A stretch of DNA of 64,000 nt from Antilocapra americana. Lineage: Eukaryota; Chordata; Mammalia; Artiodactyla; Antilocapridae. The stretch is taken from positions 6,324,511-6,388,510 of the forward strand of contig ML660777.1 in the NCBI GenBank assembly GCA_007570785.1. The letters run 5' to 3'. Shown one piece after another: positions 53,851-64,000 of the stretch. Position 1 is the stretch's first letter. Each line of letters opens with the position of its first letter. The translations under genes were made by a program, and so were the position numbers. The notes under the pieces were generated by a model that was given only the letters and a program-made list of their open reading frames with translations, searched no databases and was not told the DNA's origin.

Positions 53851-54790
53851 ACAAAACAAAAAAAATAGAATTGTTATTTTGACAAAAATTGTGTGTGAAA
53901 CTTCTAAATGTTGTCTGATCCTAGCTCCCGTGTAGATCAGTCTTTCACTGGAGGAGAGTTTGGAGGTGGCTTGTTAGAATCCTACAGTAAGCAGGTCCTT
54001 GATGGAATACTGTAGACAGAGAGAGCTTACCTTTGTGTGCCATACCTTCCTATCACCTGGCATAAAATGGGCTCGCCTTCACAGTCAGGACATTATCCAG
54101 GCCTCAAAATCGCTCCTAACTTTCTGCTTTCCTTGGGCAAAGTCTGGAGAGTAGAGTTTTACCTAAGAAGTCCCTGGACAGTCTGGGTAGGCAAGGGAGT
54201 TCAAGCTACCTCAGAACGGACTCTCTTGAGAGATATGAATTTGCCAGAATGGATGAATGTCTTGTGTCTGGCAATCGGAGCGTGGTGATACCAGAAACGG
54301 GACACGGTGGCTCTAGTTGAATTAAAGAATGTGTAGGCAGCTGCAGAAGCTCCAGAGAGGGTTAGAGACGGAAACCACCCACTGCCAGGCCGTGTGGCCC
54401 TGCGTGGCGGTGCCAGGGTAGCTGCAGCTGTCTAGCAGAGGATGGCATCACGGATCCTCCTCCCCTGAGCTGGAGAGGCCAACAGTGATCTGAGCCCAGA
54501 GGTGATTACTCTCTTCACAGAAAGTGAAATGTGTGGTGCATTTCAGGATTTGTCTCTCCCCTCTCCCAACACACACATACCTTCTCATGCTGCAGATGAG
54601 GAAGCTGAAGAGCAGAGACAGAGTTCAGAGTAAGGAAAGGGGATCTTGAAGGGTGATGGGCTTTCTGGAGTGGTTTAGGATGAGTTGACAGCCCTTCTCT
54701 CTCCAGCCACTTTCTGTAACAGAGAACATTTCCAGGAGCTTGTGGAGTTTGGTCAGAGCTTTGTGGGAGGGAGCAGACAATGATGACAGT
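53851..54790. other. Intergenic, nothing firm seen
   Basis: No confident repeat or exon. 54300-54500 is GC-richer (GGCCGTGTGGCCCTGCGTGG) but not a CpG island. Confidence 0.45.
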
Positions 54791-54794
54791 GATC

Positions 54795-54953
54795 AAGATA
54801 CTATGATTGAAAACAGAGCATAGGAGGTAGGGAGGGAGAATCAAGAGAGAAGGGGATATATGTAGAATTATAGCTGGTTCACATTGTTGTACAACAGAAA
54901 GTAGCACAACAGTATTAAGCAACTATACTCCAATTGAAAAAAAAAAACAACAG
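54795..54953 (+). mobile_element. Artiodactyl L1 3' end with A-tail, sense
   Basis: TATAGCTGGTTCACATTGTT, GTACAACAGAAAGTAGCACA, TTAAGCAACTATACTCCAAT then a run of A (54939-54949). This is the last part of a ruminant L1; the upstream limit is uncertain. Confidence 0.75.
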
Positions 54954-55137
54954 AGCATGGACAAGTGAAGCAGAAATTAATTGTAAGCTCTCATCTTGGA
55001 AAAGCAGAGACAGCTTCATCATCAGAGAGGGTCTCTACCAGTTGTTATTTTTTATGTTTACTGACATTACAGGGGCTAACCATATGAATGGAGATATGAG
55101 GAAGTTGCTGATAGGCTGTAATATGAAGAGCTGTGAC

Positions 55138-55610
55138 TGTTAAATGGACATTTGTTAAGTGAGCCATGGGGTCACAAAAGACCACAAGGGAATTGAAATA
55201 GAGAAGTTCATTATTCCTAGATCCTGGAGGAGGTATGTGGCATGCCTTCAGGGGCCACAGAGAGATGTTGAGGCCAGATGTGGGCAGGACCTGGGGCGTA
55301 TGCCTTTATTAGGTCCTAAGTGTGGAATGTTTTGAGGCTCCCAGGCTAAGGCCAGATTGGTCAATTCAATCTAAAAAGAACAGGGTTTTTGTTAGCTTCT
55401 TGGGGCTCTTAGCTAAGAAGAAGGCCCTGGAAGATGCAGGAGATGGTTTATCACAAGGATGGTTGGGGAAGTCATGTCAGGGTTTCGTTTACTTGTGACC
55501 CTGAGGGCTATTGTCTAGGGCATACCAGTGGGAGGGGCTACTGTCAGTTCAGACCCCTGCAGGCCACTTGCCCATACAAAATGATGTCAAGGCAGCAACA
55601 CCATGAAGTA
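55138..55610 (-). repeat. Probable ruminant ERV solo LTR, antisense
   Basis: On the minus strand the order is: GC-poor U3-like part, CCTAATAAAGGCATACG (poly(A) signal, plus-strand 55298-55314), then a U5-like end CCACATACCTCCTCCAGGAT, CTTCTCTATTTCAATTCCCT, GTGGTCTTTTGTGACC. No retroviral coding region adjoins. Limits and family by eye. Confidence 0.5.
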
Positions 55611-55779
55611 GTTTAATTAAACTCTCAACATGAAGGCTATTGAAAGGGGATTGGATCAGAAAGACCACATCTTATGTTCTTGGGGAGATGAGTAATAACA
55701 GACATTCATTTATCATTGTCTTTGTTGCTGTCCTTACAGAAGTAACAATTCATGGAGTAGCTGCATCATTCCAGGCCCT

Positions 55780-55985
55780 GTGGTGAAGTCCATAGGCTTT
55801 GAATTCAAACAACCTGGGCTGAAATTCCAGTACTGCCGCTTATTAATAGTATGATGTTTAACACTACAGATCTCACATTACTCAACTGAGAAATGAAAAT
55901 AACATGAGCTCACTCTTGTAGAATTGTTCTCATACTTAAATGAGACGATGTGTTTAAAATTGTTGGTGTAATGCCTGGGTCTTCA
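55780..55985 (+). repeat. MIR SINE, diverged, near full length
   Basis: CCATAGGCTTTGAATTCAAA, CAACCTGGGCTGAAATTCCA, AACTGAGAAATGAAAATAAC, AAATGAGACGATGTGTTTAA, GTAATGCCTGG follow MIR from its 5' to 3' part. Confidence 0.65.
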
Positions 55986-56065
55986 TACTCAAAACGTTGG
56001 TCTCTATTTTTTGGCGTTATTTTGTAGGAAAATATTTTACAGATTCACTTTTATTAAGACGTTTT

Positions 56066-56176
56066 CAGGACTTACTTGGTGGGCCAGTGGTTAAAACTTT
56101 GCCTTCCAATGAAGAGGCTGTGGGTTTGGTCCCTGGTCAGGGAGTTAAGATCCCACATGCTTTAGAAGCAACATTT
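56066..56176 (+). mobile_element. CHR-type SINE, sense
   Basis: GACTTACTTGGTGGGCCAGT, GGTTTGGTCCCTGGTCAGGG, AGTTAAGATCCCACATGC. It abuts an antisense Bov-tA, as the CHR/Bov-tA pair at 37.7 kb does. Confidence 0.8.
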
Positions 56177-56177
56177 T

Positions 56178-56392
56178 AATTCGCTTCAGTCCTGTCTGAC
56201 TCTTTGCGACCCTATGGACTGTAGCCTGCCAGGATCCCCTGTCCCTGGGATTCTCCAGGCAAGAATAGTGGAGTGGGTTGCCATGCCCTCCTTCAGGGGA
56301 TCTTCCCGACCCGAGGATCAAACCTGCATCTCTTATGTCTCCTGCATTGGCAGGAGGGTTCTTTATGACTAGTGCCACCTAGGAAGCCCCAA
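56178..56392 (-). mobile_element. Bov-tA SINE, antisense
   Basis: TTCGCTTCAGTCCTGTCTGA, GGATCCCCTGTCCCTGGGAT, GGGGATCTTCCCGACCCGAG, GTGCCACCTAGGAAGCCCC. Confidence 0.9.
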
Positions 56393-56570
56393 CAAATTCA
56401 ATAAAAACTTAAAAAATGGTCCACATCAAAAAATCTAAACAAAGAAAAGATTTATCATATCATATATGAATATCTTGGGTAAATGGATTTATCAGACCAG
56501 TTCTCACCCACCAGAGCTCTGATAACAAGGAATGTAATAGGAAAATTTGATGAAGGGTAAAAGAATGAAG

Positions 56571-57527
56571 GATGAAGAAACAATGGAAAAAAGATGGAAG
56601 AAACAATGGAAACAGTGGAACAATGGAAACAAATGAAGAAACAATGGAAACAGTGAGAGACTTTATTTTTTTTTTTTTGGCTCTAAAATCACTGCAGATG
56701 GTGGCTGCTGCTGCTGCTGCTAAGTCGCTTCAGTCGTGTCTGATTCTGTGCGACCCCATAGACGGCAGCCCACCAGGCTCCCCCGTCCGGGATTCTCCAG
56801 GCAGGAACACTGGAGGGGGTTGCCATTTCCTTCTCCAATGCATGAAAGTGAAAAGTGAAAGTGAAATCACTCAGTCGTGTCCGACTCTTAGCAACCCCAT
56901 GGACTGCAGCCTACCAGGCTCCTCTGTCCATGGAATTTTCCAGGCACGAGTACTGGAGTGGGGTGCCATTGCCTTCTCCACAGATGGTGATTACTGCCAA
57001 GAAATTAAAAGATACTGCTCCTTGAAAGAAAAAGCTATGACAAACCTAGACAGTATACTAAAAAGAAGAGACAAAGATCTGTCCAGTCAAAGCTATGGCT
57101 TTTCCAGTAGTCATGTATGGATGTGAGAGTACAACTCTAAAGAAAGCGGAGTGCCGAAGCACTGATGCTTTTGAACTGTGATGTTGGAGAAGACTCTTGA
57201 GAGCCCCTTGGACTGCAAAGAGATCCAACCAGTCAATTCTAAAGGAGATCAGTCCTGGGTGTTCATTGGAAGGACTGATGCTGAAACTGCAATACTTTGG
57301 CCACCTGATGCAATGACTTGCTGGCAAAGATGCAGATGCTGGGAAAGACAGAAGGCAGGAGGAGAAGGAGATGACAGAGAATGAGATGGTTAGATGGCAT
57401 CACTGACTCATTGGACATGAGTTTGAGCAAGATTTGAGAGTTGGTGATGGACAGAGAAGCCTGGTGTACTGCAGTCCATGGGGTCACAAAGAGTTGTACA
57501 CGACTGAGCAACTGAACTGAACTGAAG
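56571..57527 (+). mobile_element. BovB LINE 3' part, sense, split by a Bov-A2
   Basis: BovB sequence runs from the repeated GAAACAATGGAAACAGTG region through CTAAAATCACTGCAGATGGT (to 56703), is cut by a Bov-A2, and resumes at 56981 with ATTACTGCCAAGAAATTAAA, CTTGAGAGCCCCTTGGACTG, GGATGACAGAGAATGAGATG-like sequence and the tail GAGCAACTGAACTGAACTGA. A 13-base T-run replaces part of the coding stretch at 56664-56678. Not functional. Confidence 0.9.
56704..56980 (-). mobile_element. Bov-A2 dimeric SINE, antisense, inside BovB
   Basis: Two Bov-A units (TAAGTCGCTTCAGTCGTGTC…, AATCACTCAGTCGTGTCCGA…) separated by CATGAAAGTGAAAAGTGAAA. CAGATGGTG, which belongs to the BovB, is duplicated exactly at 56695-56703 and 56981-56989. 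Same length (277 bases) as the copy at 43.3 kb; low divergence suggests a young insertion. Confidence 0.95.
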
Positions 57528-58652
57528 AGGATGAAGACACTGATCCCAAATGGGGAGCACTAATCAGGAGTGCCCGTGATGGGCCCTGAGGGTCCTGGGG
57601 GCTGTACTATGAGGCACTGATACTTTGGGGTACAGAACACAGTCCGTTTGTTCTTCTGCCTAGGCTAAGCATATTAATCATATAACAGAGACTACTGTCT
57701 ATAACCCAGCAATATAACAAAGTTCTGGCTCCCAAGGTGTTGAATCTAATTACATTTGCTTCTGAAATTTACAAAAGAAATATCCCAGTCGAGGACTTCT
57801 TCCATTAAATAGCTCTACAATGTCTGTCACTCCTCATCTAAGGTGAAAGCACAGGTAAAACATTTCTAACATCCCTTTTGTGTCTAACACAAAGCGAGGG
57901 CCAATGTTATGTATTTCTTTTTATAGGAATTTGCTTTGCCTGGGGAGAGCAGAACCATATGCCCTAAACATTGTGTAAGTCAGGTCAATTAAGAAGGATG
58001 GCTCTTTCAGCCCCAAGTTTGCTTCAGCAAATCTTTAGAGCCTCCACTCGAGATAAGGACTGATTTCCCTACGGTGACTTGAACAGAACCCCAGGTTTCT
58101 GCTCAGCTACACGGATGAAGGTCTGACTCTCCCGTTGCACATATCTAACAAAAGCCCCAAAGCCCTGCCTTAATGAAAAGGAGCTCTTTATTTATAACTC
58201 TGTAGAGGACCAAAACAAGCCTACATCTGACTAGGGCATGGGGAAGCAAAACACAGTTCAGATGCATTCCTAAATCATGAATTTTTCTCATTGACGTACA
58301 TGGCATCACAGACAGTGCAGCTGCATGGCATAGATTTTTAGGGCTTGATTACAAACAACCTCTGACAGACATCCCTGGGAGCATGATGAGGAAAGTTGTT
58401 CCTGTGACACAGTTGATCCTTCTCCTCTGCAGAACTGAGTCCAGTGATCTTAAGGGCAAATATCAGCACCAGTCTTGGCACCTAAGGAATAATATAGGTT
58501 TTTTAGAAATGGGATGAAAATTAGGAGCATAAACCATCAATTCTCTCATATTTTGGCTCTAGTAATTTTTTCTTAAAGGCAGTCCTGAGCATGCCTCATT
58601 TCTATCTGTCAAGAAATGCTAAGTCTTGAGGCCAGAACTTCAGTAGCATTTT
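57528..58652. other. Intergenic, nothing seen
   Basis: About 1.1 kb without a recognised repeat or exon. Confidence 0.5.
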
Positions 58653-58659
58653 AGGCATC

Positions 58660-58708
<49 letters not shown>

Positions 58709-58908
58709 GTTGCTTAGTCCTGTCCAACTCTTTGCCACCCCATGGACTGTAGCCCACCATGATCCTCTGTCTATGGAATTCTTCAGGCAAGAATACTGAA
58801 GTTGGTAGCCATTCCCTTCTGGGATCCCTGGGATCTTCCTTGCCTGGGGATCAAACCTAGGTCTCCTTCACTGCAGATTCTATACCATCTGAGCCATCAG
58901 GCATCATT
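58653..58908 (-). mobile_element. Bov-tA SINE, antisense, carrying a (TG)n tail, with TSD
   Basis: AGGCATCATT is exact at 58653-58662 and 58899-58908. Between them lie a pure (GT)n tract of about 43 bases (58663-58706) and a reversed Bov-tA (TTGCTTAGTCCTGTCCAACT to ATCTGAGCCATC). The microsatellite therefore lies inside the duplication and is the element's own 3' tail, expanded. Confidence 0.93.
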
Positions 58909-59317
58909 AGATCCTGTTTGTTTGAATGCTTGATGTTAGGCTGTCCCCTAACCTGGTGCTCCAATGCTCTCAGACTCTGTTCTTTCACTTCTGCAGCCTT
59001 AAAAATTGGGCTCTACTCTCAGTGGGTCGTATACTAACAGGTCTTAAAATTCATTCTCCTATCTTCCCACAACCCTCTCCAAATTTTAGTTGTAAAATTC
59101 TTTATATCCTGAGGAATAGGATATATGCTTCTAGATGGGCCTATAGAAATCTGTGCTTATACCTTTGGAACTACTCCAGTTTGTTAATTTTTCCCTTCAT
59201 AGAATAAGCTCCTTGAGGAAAAGAATGGAAGCTGATTCTAATTGTAGAGAAACAAAATATGTTTGTGAAATGATTGAATGATTATAACTCATCTCCAGTA
59301 TCAAAGAAAGCACAGGG
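58909..59317. other. Intergenic, nothing seen
   Basis: No exon or repeat recognised. Confidence 0.5.
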
Positions 59318-59520
59318 AGGGATTTCCCTGGTGGTCCAGTGCTTTCTAATGCAGTGGACGTGGGTTCTGTCCTTGGTCAGGGAGCTAAGATCCCACATGC
59401 CCTGGAGCAACTAAGCCCATGAGTTGCAACTAGAGAAGCACATCCATGGCAACTAAGACCTGACACAGCAAAATAAATAAATGAATATTTTTAAAATAAA
59501 AAATAAATAAATATAAAACA
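59318..59520 (+). mobile_element. CHR-type SINE with A-rich tail, sense
   Basis: GGATTTCCCTGGTGGTCCAG, GTTCTGTCCTTGGTCAGGGA, GCTAAGATCCCACATGCCCT, CAACTAAGACCTGACACAGC then an AATAAATAAATGA-type tail to about 59518. Confidence 0.85.
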
Positions 59521-60164
59521 CATGGAGATGTTCGAGCGATGGCGTGCCCGTAGTGACTCTTCCCCATATCCTTATCCAGCTTCTCAGTCATGGTGGCCAA
59601 CGCTACCATCTCCCTCAATCCTCACAAAAAATCCTCAGAGCAATCATAAGTCATTGCTCTGCTTTGTATGCATACTTCACGCAGCTGGTTTTTCTTTTTT
59701 AACTTCTTGCATATTACATACAGAATAACACATATATTTAGAAAGTCTGTAACACTCATTTACATCCTTTTGTCAAGTGGAAATGTAAAAGTAAATGATT
59801 GCAATTACTCCTCTGTAACAAAGTCATATACCTGTTTAATGGGTGGTTAATTGTTGGTCCTTTATATTACGGTAGCCACATGATTTATATTCCAAACTGT
59901 GACTGCTTTGAGAGTGAAAGAGAGCACTATTAATAATTGCACAGGTCGACAGGGGTAAGCTTGGACTCTACAGGACATAGTGGGACATATGGTCACCCTA
60001 TTTATAGATGAAGATGCTGCTGAACTAGCACCAACAAAGCAGGCCCCTGGGACCGTCCTTCCCTAATTGTGACGTGTGCATGATGAACCAGTTACATCTG
60101 TTTACCAGGATAGCCTTGTAGCTAATAGGATAGATGTAGGCAAGGTTGATTTGTGCCTGGGTTT
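59521..60164. other. Intergenic, nothing seen
   Basis: No exon or repeat recognised; the open frames here have no recognised homology. Confidence 0.5.
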
Positions 60165-60890
60165 TAATTTATAAAGGTGAAAGAGTGATGATGCAGAGAG
60201 GCTAATGCTATTGAAAGAAAATTTTTATTACTTACAGTTATTTACAGGGAGGGGCTTACAGTTTCTCGAGAGGGTATGCCATGTCCTGCAGGGGCACAGG
60301 GGGAAGCACCAGATTTTCTCAGGGGGCAGATGCAAGATTCAGGGGAAAACATTTATTGTGTTTTCCATGGGAAAGGAAAGGTGGTCAGGGGGAATGGCTT
60401 AAGACTGGCTCATTTGAATGCTGTTGGTGGGCTCTGGGTTATATGGGTGGGCTCCCTAGTTGCTTGGGTGATTTGGGGCAGGAGAAATATTGGCTTGGTG
60501 TGTCAGTTAAAAGAGGTAGTTGGGGACTACCTTGGTGGTCCAGTGGTTAAGAATCTGCCTGCCCATGTTGGGGACACAGGTTTGATCCCTGGTCCAGGAA
60601 GATTCCGCATGTCTTGGGAAAACTTCTGGAGCCTGTGTGACTAGAGCCCATTCTCTGCAACAAGGAACCACACTGAGAAGCCCGTGCAGTACTACTAGTG
60701 GAGCCCTCACTCGCCACAACCAGAGGAAGTCCACACACAGGAATGAAGACTCAACACAGCTAAAAATAAATACATAATTTCTTTTTTAAAAAAGAGGTGG
60801 TTGGGGATTCGGACCCAGAATTGATTGGAGGGTTTGTGATATGACTTTTGTGCTCTTACAAAATCTGTATCACAAGGGGAGATGTACAGA
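60165..60890 (-). repeat. Probable ERV solo LTR, antisense, split by a CHR SINE
   Basis: Read on the minus strand: CCAGAGTTCTGTACATCTCC … GCCTCTCTGCATCATCACTC near the end, with CACAATAAATG (plus 60346-60356) and AGTAATAAAAATTTTC (plus 60219-60234) as poly(A)-type signals. The part 60290-60450 is similar to 19640-19810. The CHR SINE at 60527-60789 cut it, since the two sides join cleanly through the TSD. Confidence 0.5.
60509..60807 (+). mobile_element. CHR-type SINE, sense, with 18-bp TSD
   Basis: The insert (60527-60789) reads CTACCTTGGTGGTCCAGTGG, GTTTGATCCCTGGTCCAGGA, CACTCGCCACAACCAGAGGA, AAATAAATACATAATTTC. AAAAGAGGTAGTTGGGGA (60509-60526) and AAAAGAGGTGGTTGGGGA (60790-60807) form an 18-bp TSD with one mismatch. 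Confidence 0.92.
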
Positions 60891-62210
60891 ACTCTGGCCA
60901 TTAATGAATGCCAAGTAACTAATGAATGCCTCTGAGGAACTCACTGCCTCAGTGGAAACTGAAACCTCACACTTCATGTCATTAGTCTGACGCTCTAATC
61001 CACACAATGAGCTGGCCTATTGAGGTGCCTGGTTGGGGGACACAGACCAAAAGGGGAGCATTGAGGGGTAGGTTGAAGGTACATCTTTAAAATCAAAGGT
61101 CTGAAGAGGACTTCTCTCTAGGTTTTGCATGAAGATGTAAAAATTAAACATACTCTACTGCATTTCAAGGAGGAAAACCATAGCAGACTGGCTTCTGGCT
61201 TTCTTTGAAGAATGATGTGAAGTTCTTTTCTTTTTTTGTGATATCAGGGAGGGATTCACAGCTGAGGACAGGTGGCCCAACTCAGTGTGTCCAATGGGGT
61301 GGCAAGAAAGTGGGAGTCCACTTTCCCATTCAGGGAGGCCATGAAGCTGTCACTTTTTGAGGTCTCCTGTGATCCCAACCAAGAGGTCACAGGGAAGTTC
61401 ACATGTTTATTTTATAGCTGAGGGCACTGAGAGGGGTTGAGGAAATGTCCTGAGTCCTTCAGCTTAGATGCAGAACTGATAAGAGAAGGCAGGCTTGTCC
61501 TACTTCCCCAGACTCAATTGGGAACTCCCCTCTGTGGGAAAAGCAGCAATACTTTCTAAGCAAGCCTGCTCTCTCCTGGTTTAAACCAGGGTTTAAAACC
61601 TGTGCCCTTGGAAGGGGTGGCCCTTTCTTCTGGAGATCCAGCCAGGAGCAGGATTTTGCTTATCTCCCAGCGTGTTGCCATTTATGGATTTGGGCAAAAT
61701 AACAGAATTGCAAAGCTTCAGACTCCCAGACTTCTTTTTCCCCCCCTTTTCCTTCCACACTGAGCTTCCTGTTTCTATGGCAATGAATAGGATGTTTTGC
61801 ACCAAGAAACACTTTAAATGCCACTGGGGGAAGGTAAGAACCCCACACAGCTCTCTGCAGAGCAGAAAGGTGAAATGAGATGCTAAGAAGAGCTGAGAAG
61901 CGGAAAAGCTGGAATAGAGGTGGGAGGAGGGAGGAGGGAGCTAGAGAAGCATCTGCTGGGAAAGAAAAATAAAATCAAGGCAGCAGCGTGGCAGGCGAGA
62001 GTCGGGTCCCTCAGAACTTCAGCCACTGGTACCAGAGTATCCATGAGTGCTCGGAAATTCATGTGGAAACTTCATAAGAACCGCAGGGGTGGGGGCGGTG
62101 GTCAGGCAGTCTTCGCCTGGAAGCAGGTGGGTGGCTGGGGCCAGGATCCTGGAGGCATCCCTAGACAAGCTCATTACAAAGGACCCTCTGAAAGGTGATT
62201 TCCTGTGTAA
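60891..62210. other. Intergenic, apparently repeat-free
   Basis: No SINE, LINE or LTR recognised. Open frames at 61.6-62.2 kb on both strands are not supported by splice sites or homology. 61918-61940 is GGGAGGAGGGAGGAGGGAGC, a G-rich run with quadruplex potential. Confidence 0.5.
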
Positions 62211-62450
62211 ACTGTAAAGTGTGTGTGTGTGTGTGCGCTCAGTTGTGTTCTACTCTGCGACCCCATGGACTGTAACCCATCAGGATCCTCTGTACATGGA
62301 ATTTCCCATGCAGGAATACTGGAGCAGGTTGCCATTTCCTCCTCCAGGGGCTCTTCCCCACCCAGGGATCTAACCTGCATCTCTTTTGTCTCCTACATTG
62401 GCAGGTGGATTGTTTACCAGTGAGCCACCCGGGAAGCCCAGCCTGTAAGG
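62211..62450 (-). mobile_element. Bov-tA SINE, antisense, with short (GT)n tail
   Basis: GTGTGTGTGTGTGTG at 62220-62234 passes into GCTCAGTTGTGTTCTACTCT, GATCCTCTGTACATGGAATT, GGGGCTCTTCCCCACCCAGG and GAGCCACCCGGGAAGCCC. CTGTAAAG (62212-62219) and CTGTAAGG (62443-62450) may be the TSD. Confidence 0.87.
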
Positions 62451-64000
62451 TAAAGAGGCTCAAATAGTCTACCCTGCAAATGCTCACTGGGCACACACAG
62501 GTCGACACAAGGCCACTGGAATCAAGTTCTTCCACCTTCAAGGTTAGACCCAGGATTTTGGTTCTAACCAGATGCCCCAGGATGGACTTTGGAAGACTCT
62601 GCCATCTTTCTTTTATAGCCTTCTCTGATTATTTGATTGTTTGGGTGGGGTTGTCCCACATATGGTTATATGAAGGCAGTTATTTATAATAACACAAAAT
62701 AAAAGGGAGACAAAAGAGATTCTGGAAAATTCAAATGGCAGTATGGAAAAGTTTCTTTCCCTCTTTCCCCTGTTTGACTTTCCCCAGTCCATACACAAAA
62801 ATATATGACCAAAGCAGCATTCTAAGAAATACCTTAGAACAATGAAAGTTTTCACCTGGCGGAGCTCTAAGAGGCATATCAAGTGGTTCTCACTTTTGGT
62901 TTTACTAATTCCTCCACCTGAGCCAAGCCAAATCCAGTCGAACTCCATCCAACTTGAGGTTCCTGTTATATAAGGTTTTAGGGGCTATAAGCTGGAATTA
63001 AAGGCACAGTAACAGCAAGAGCCAATCAGAGGGAGCCTCAAAATAGCCTGGTCCGCATGGAAGGCCAAGGCAGATGTATTTGTCCAGCTGCTTGATGGAG
63101 AAGGCCCCCAGGCCTCTCACTCACTCACCAGAGGCCCGTAAAAGGCTCACCTACAGCTGCTCGTGAAATTGGTTCCTTGTAAATGAAAGTCGACTAGGAG
63201 TCATAGGAGCCTATGGCAGCTGGACAGGGAGGGCCGGGGTGCCAAAGAGAGCAGGAAATGGCCAGGGGCCAGGGTAAACAGCCGGGGGTGGGAACTGAGG
63301 TGAGTATCTGTCCCAGGATAGCTCAGCGAGATCCTGCTTTCCAAGGGTTTGGCCAGAGCCACCTGGTTTATTTTCAGTTCATCTGGGTATACCCTCATTG
63401 ACTATGGGAGCCTCACATTTGCATGTCTGCTTTAAGAGAGACCCTAACAAGTACACATAATAAAATGTTAATTTATGCCTTCTGCTAGGGTTGGGATTGA
63501 GTGTGGCTTGATGCAAACTGCAAAACAGAACAAATCTGGAAATTCTGGCAGGCAGCAGAGGAGGGTGGAGAGGGAGCGCGCTCCTCTGAGTTTGGAGGGG
63601 AGGCTGAGAGGAAGCTTCCTGGCCTCAAGCTCCCTGCAGACCCCAGCCAGGGCTTTCTCCAGCAGCTGGGCCCAATTTCCCCAGCACAGCTGAGCAACGG
63701 ACTTTCTGTCTCGAGAGACCCCGAGCCCCACAATGTGATTGTGACCAGCACTGGGCATGAAGCAGGGCCTTCATAAATACTGGGGGAATTGATGAATAAC
63801 ACTGGGAAGGTTCTGAAGATGAACGCTCCCTCCCATATTTTGGAAAATATCAGGCCCCGCTTAGCTCTTTAAGAACTCCACACCCATCTCTACCTTAGAG
63901 GAGAAATCCATCACACATGTGATTTTCTGAGTTATCCTAAAAAAAGCAGTCCCCTGTGGATCTCCAAATGCTTCTGACCCTAGACCAGTGCCCACTGCCT
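62451..64000. other. Intergenic, apparently repeat-free
   Basis: No repeat recognised in the last 1.5 kb. Open frames at 63.2-63.8 kb occur on both strands, lack recognised homology and have no clear splice sites, so I do not call a gene. Confidence 0.45.

Noticed and set aside
63201..63802. Possible first exon or gene at the window end (overlapping frames on both strands)
   Set aside because: No recognised homology, no clear splice donor and no CpG island; insufficient support.
1..64000. CRISPR array, prophage, operon or other prokaryotic system
   Set aside because: Direct repeats are TSDs, microsatellites or interspersed elements; splice sites and repeats show a mammalian genome.

Overview
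This is mammalian nuclear DNA, almost certainly from a ruminant and most likely a bovid. The evidence is direct: BovB (RTE) LINE fragments, Bov-tA and Bov-A2 SINEs, CHR-type tRNA-Glu SINEs and artiodactyl L1 3' ends, many with target-site duplications (TSDs), on a background of older mammalian repeats (MIR, L2, MLT1, MLT2, mariner). There are no operons, CRISPR arrays or prokaryotic genes. The exact species cannot be read from the window.

Positions 1 to about 10.3 kb (perhaps 10.95 kb) hold the 3' end of one protein-coding gene on the + strand, recognised as HIVEP2 (Schnurri-2, a C2H2 zinc-finger transcription factor). Three exons are visible: 42-143 (end of a zinc finger), 917-1812 (acidic block and SPRR-type repeats) and 8483-9307 (disordered C-terminus and stop). 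They splice in frame through GT/AG sites and give about 607 C-terminal codons of a protein of about 2,450 residues. A long AU-rich 3' UTR follows, with several poly(A) signals, an 8-mer matching the miR-155 seed and two Pumilio-type motifs. The 6.7-kb last intron carries an antisense BovB, a Bov-tA and simple repeats.

From about 11 kb to the end I find no convincing exon, tRNA or rRNA. In human the gene beyond the HIVEP2 3' end is ADGRG6, at some distance, and none of its exons is recognised here. This part is an intergenic repeat graveyard. Open reading frames above 100 codons in it are mostly reverse-transcriptase relics of BovB LINEs. The richest part, 41-49 kb, is a nest: an old antisense L1 was interrupted by an MLT1 LTR (itself hit by Bov-tA and Bov-A2) and by a 1.9-kb BovB, and an inverted 326-bp internal BovB fragment lies in a nearby MLT2 LTR.

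I found no undescribed gene system. The observations most worth checking are structural: (1) the 326-bp inverted BovB fragment at 47146-47471, about 99% identical to a copy 1.8 kb away, lacking both LINE ends and closed by an 11-bp fold-back; (2) a micro-inversion of a palindrome-bounded module inside a Bov-tA SINE at 32.6 kb; (3) a CpG-dense block in the last HIVEP2 coding exon; (4) the miR-155-type site in its 3' UTR. All coordinates of diverged repeats are by eye and approximate; identities and counts are hand counts.
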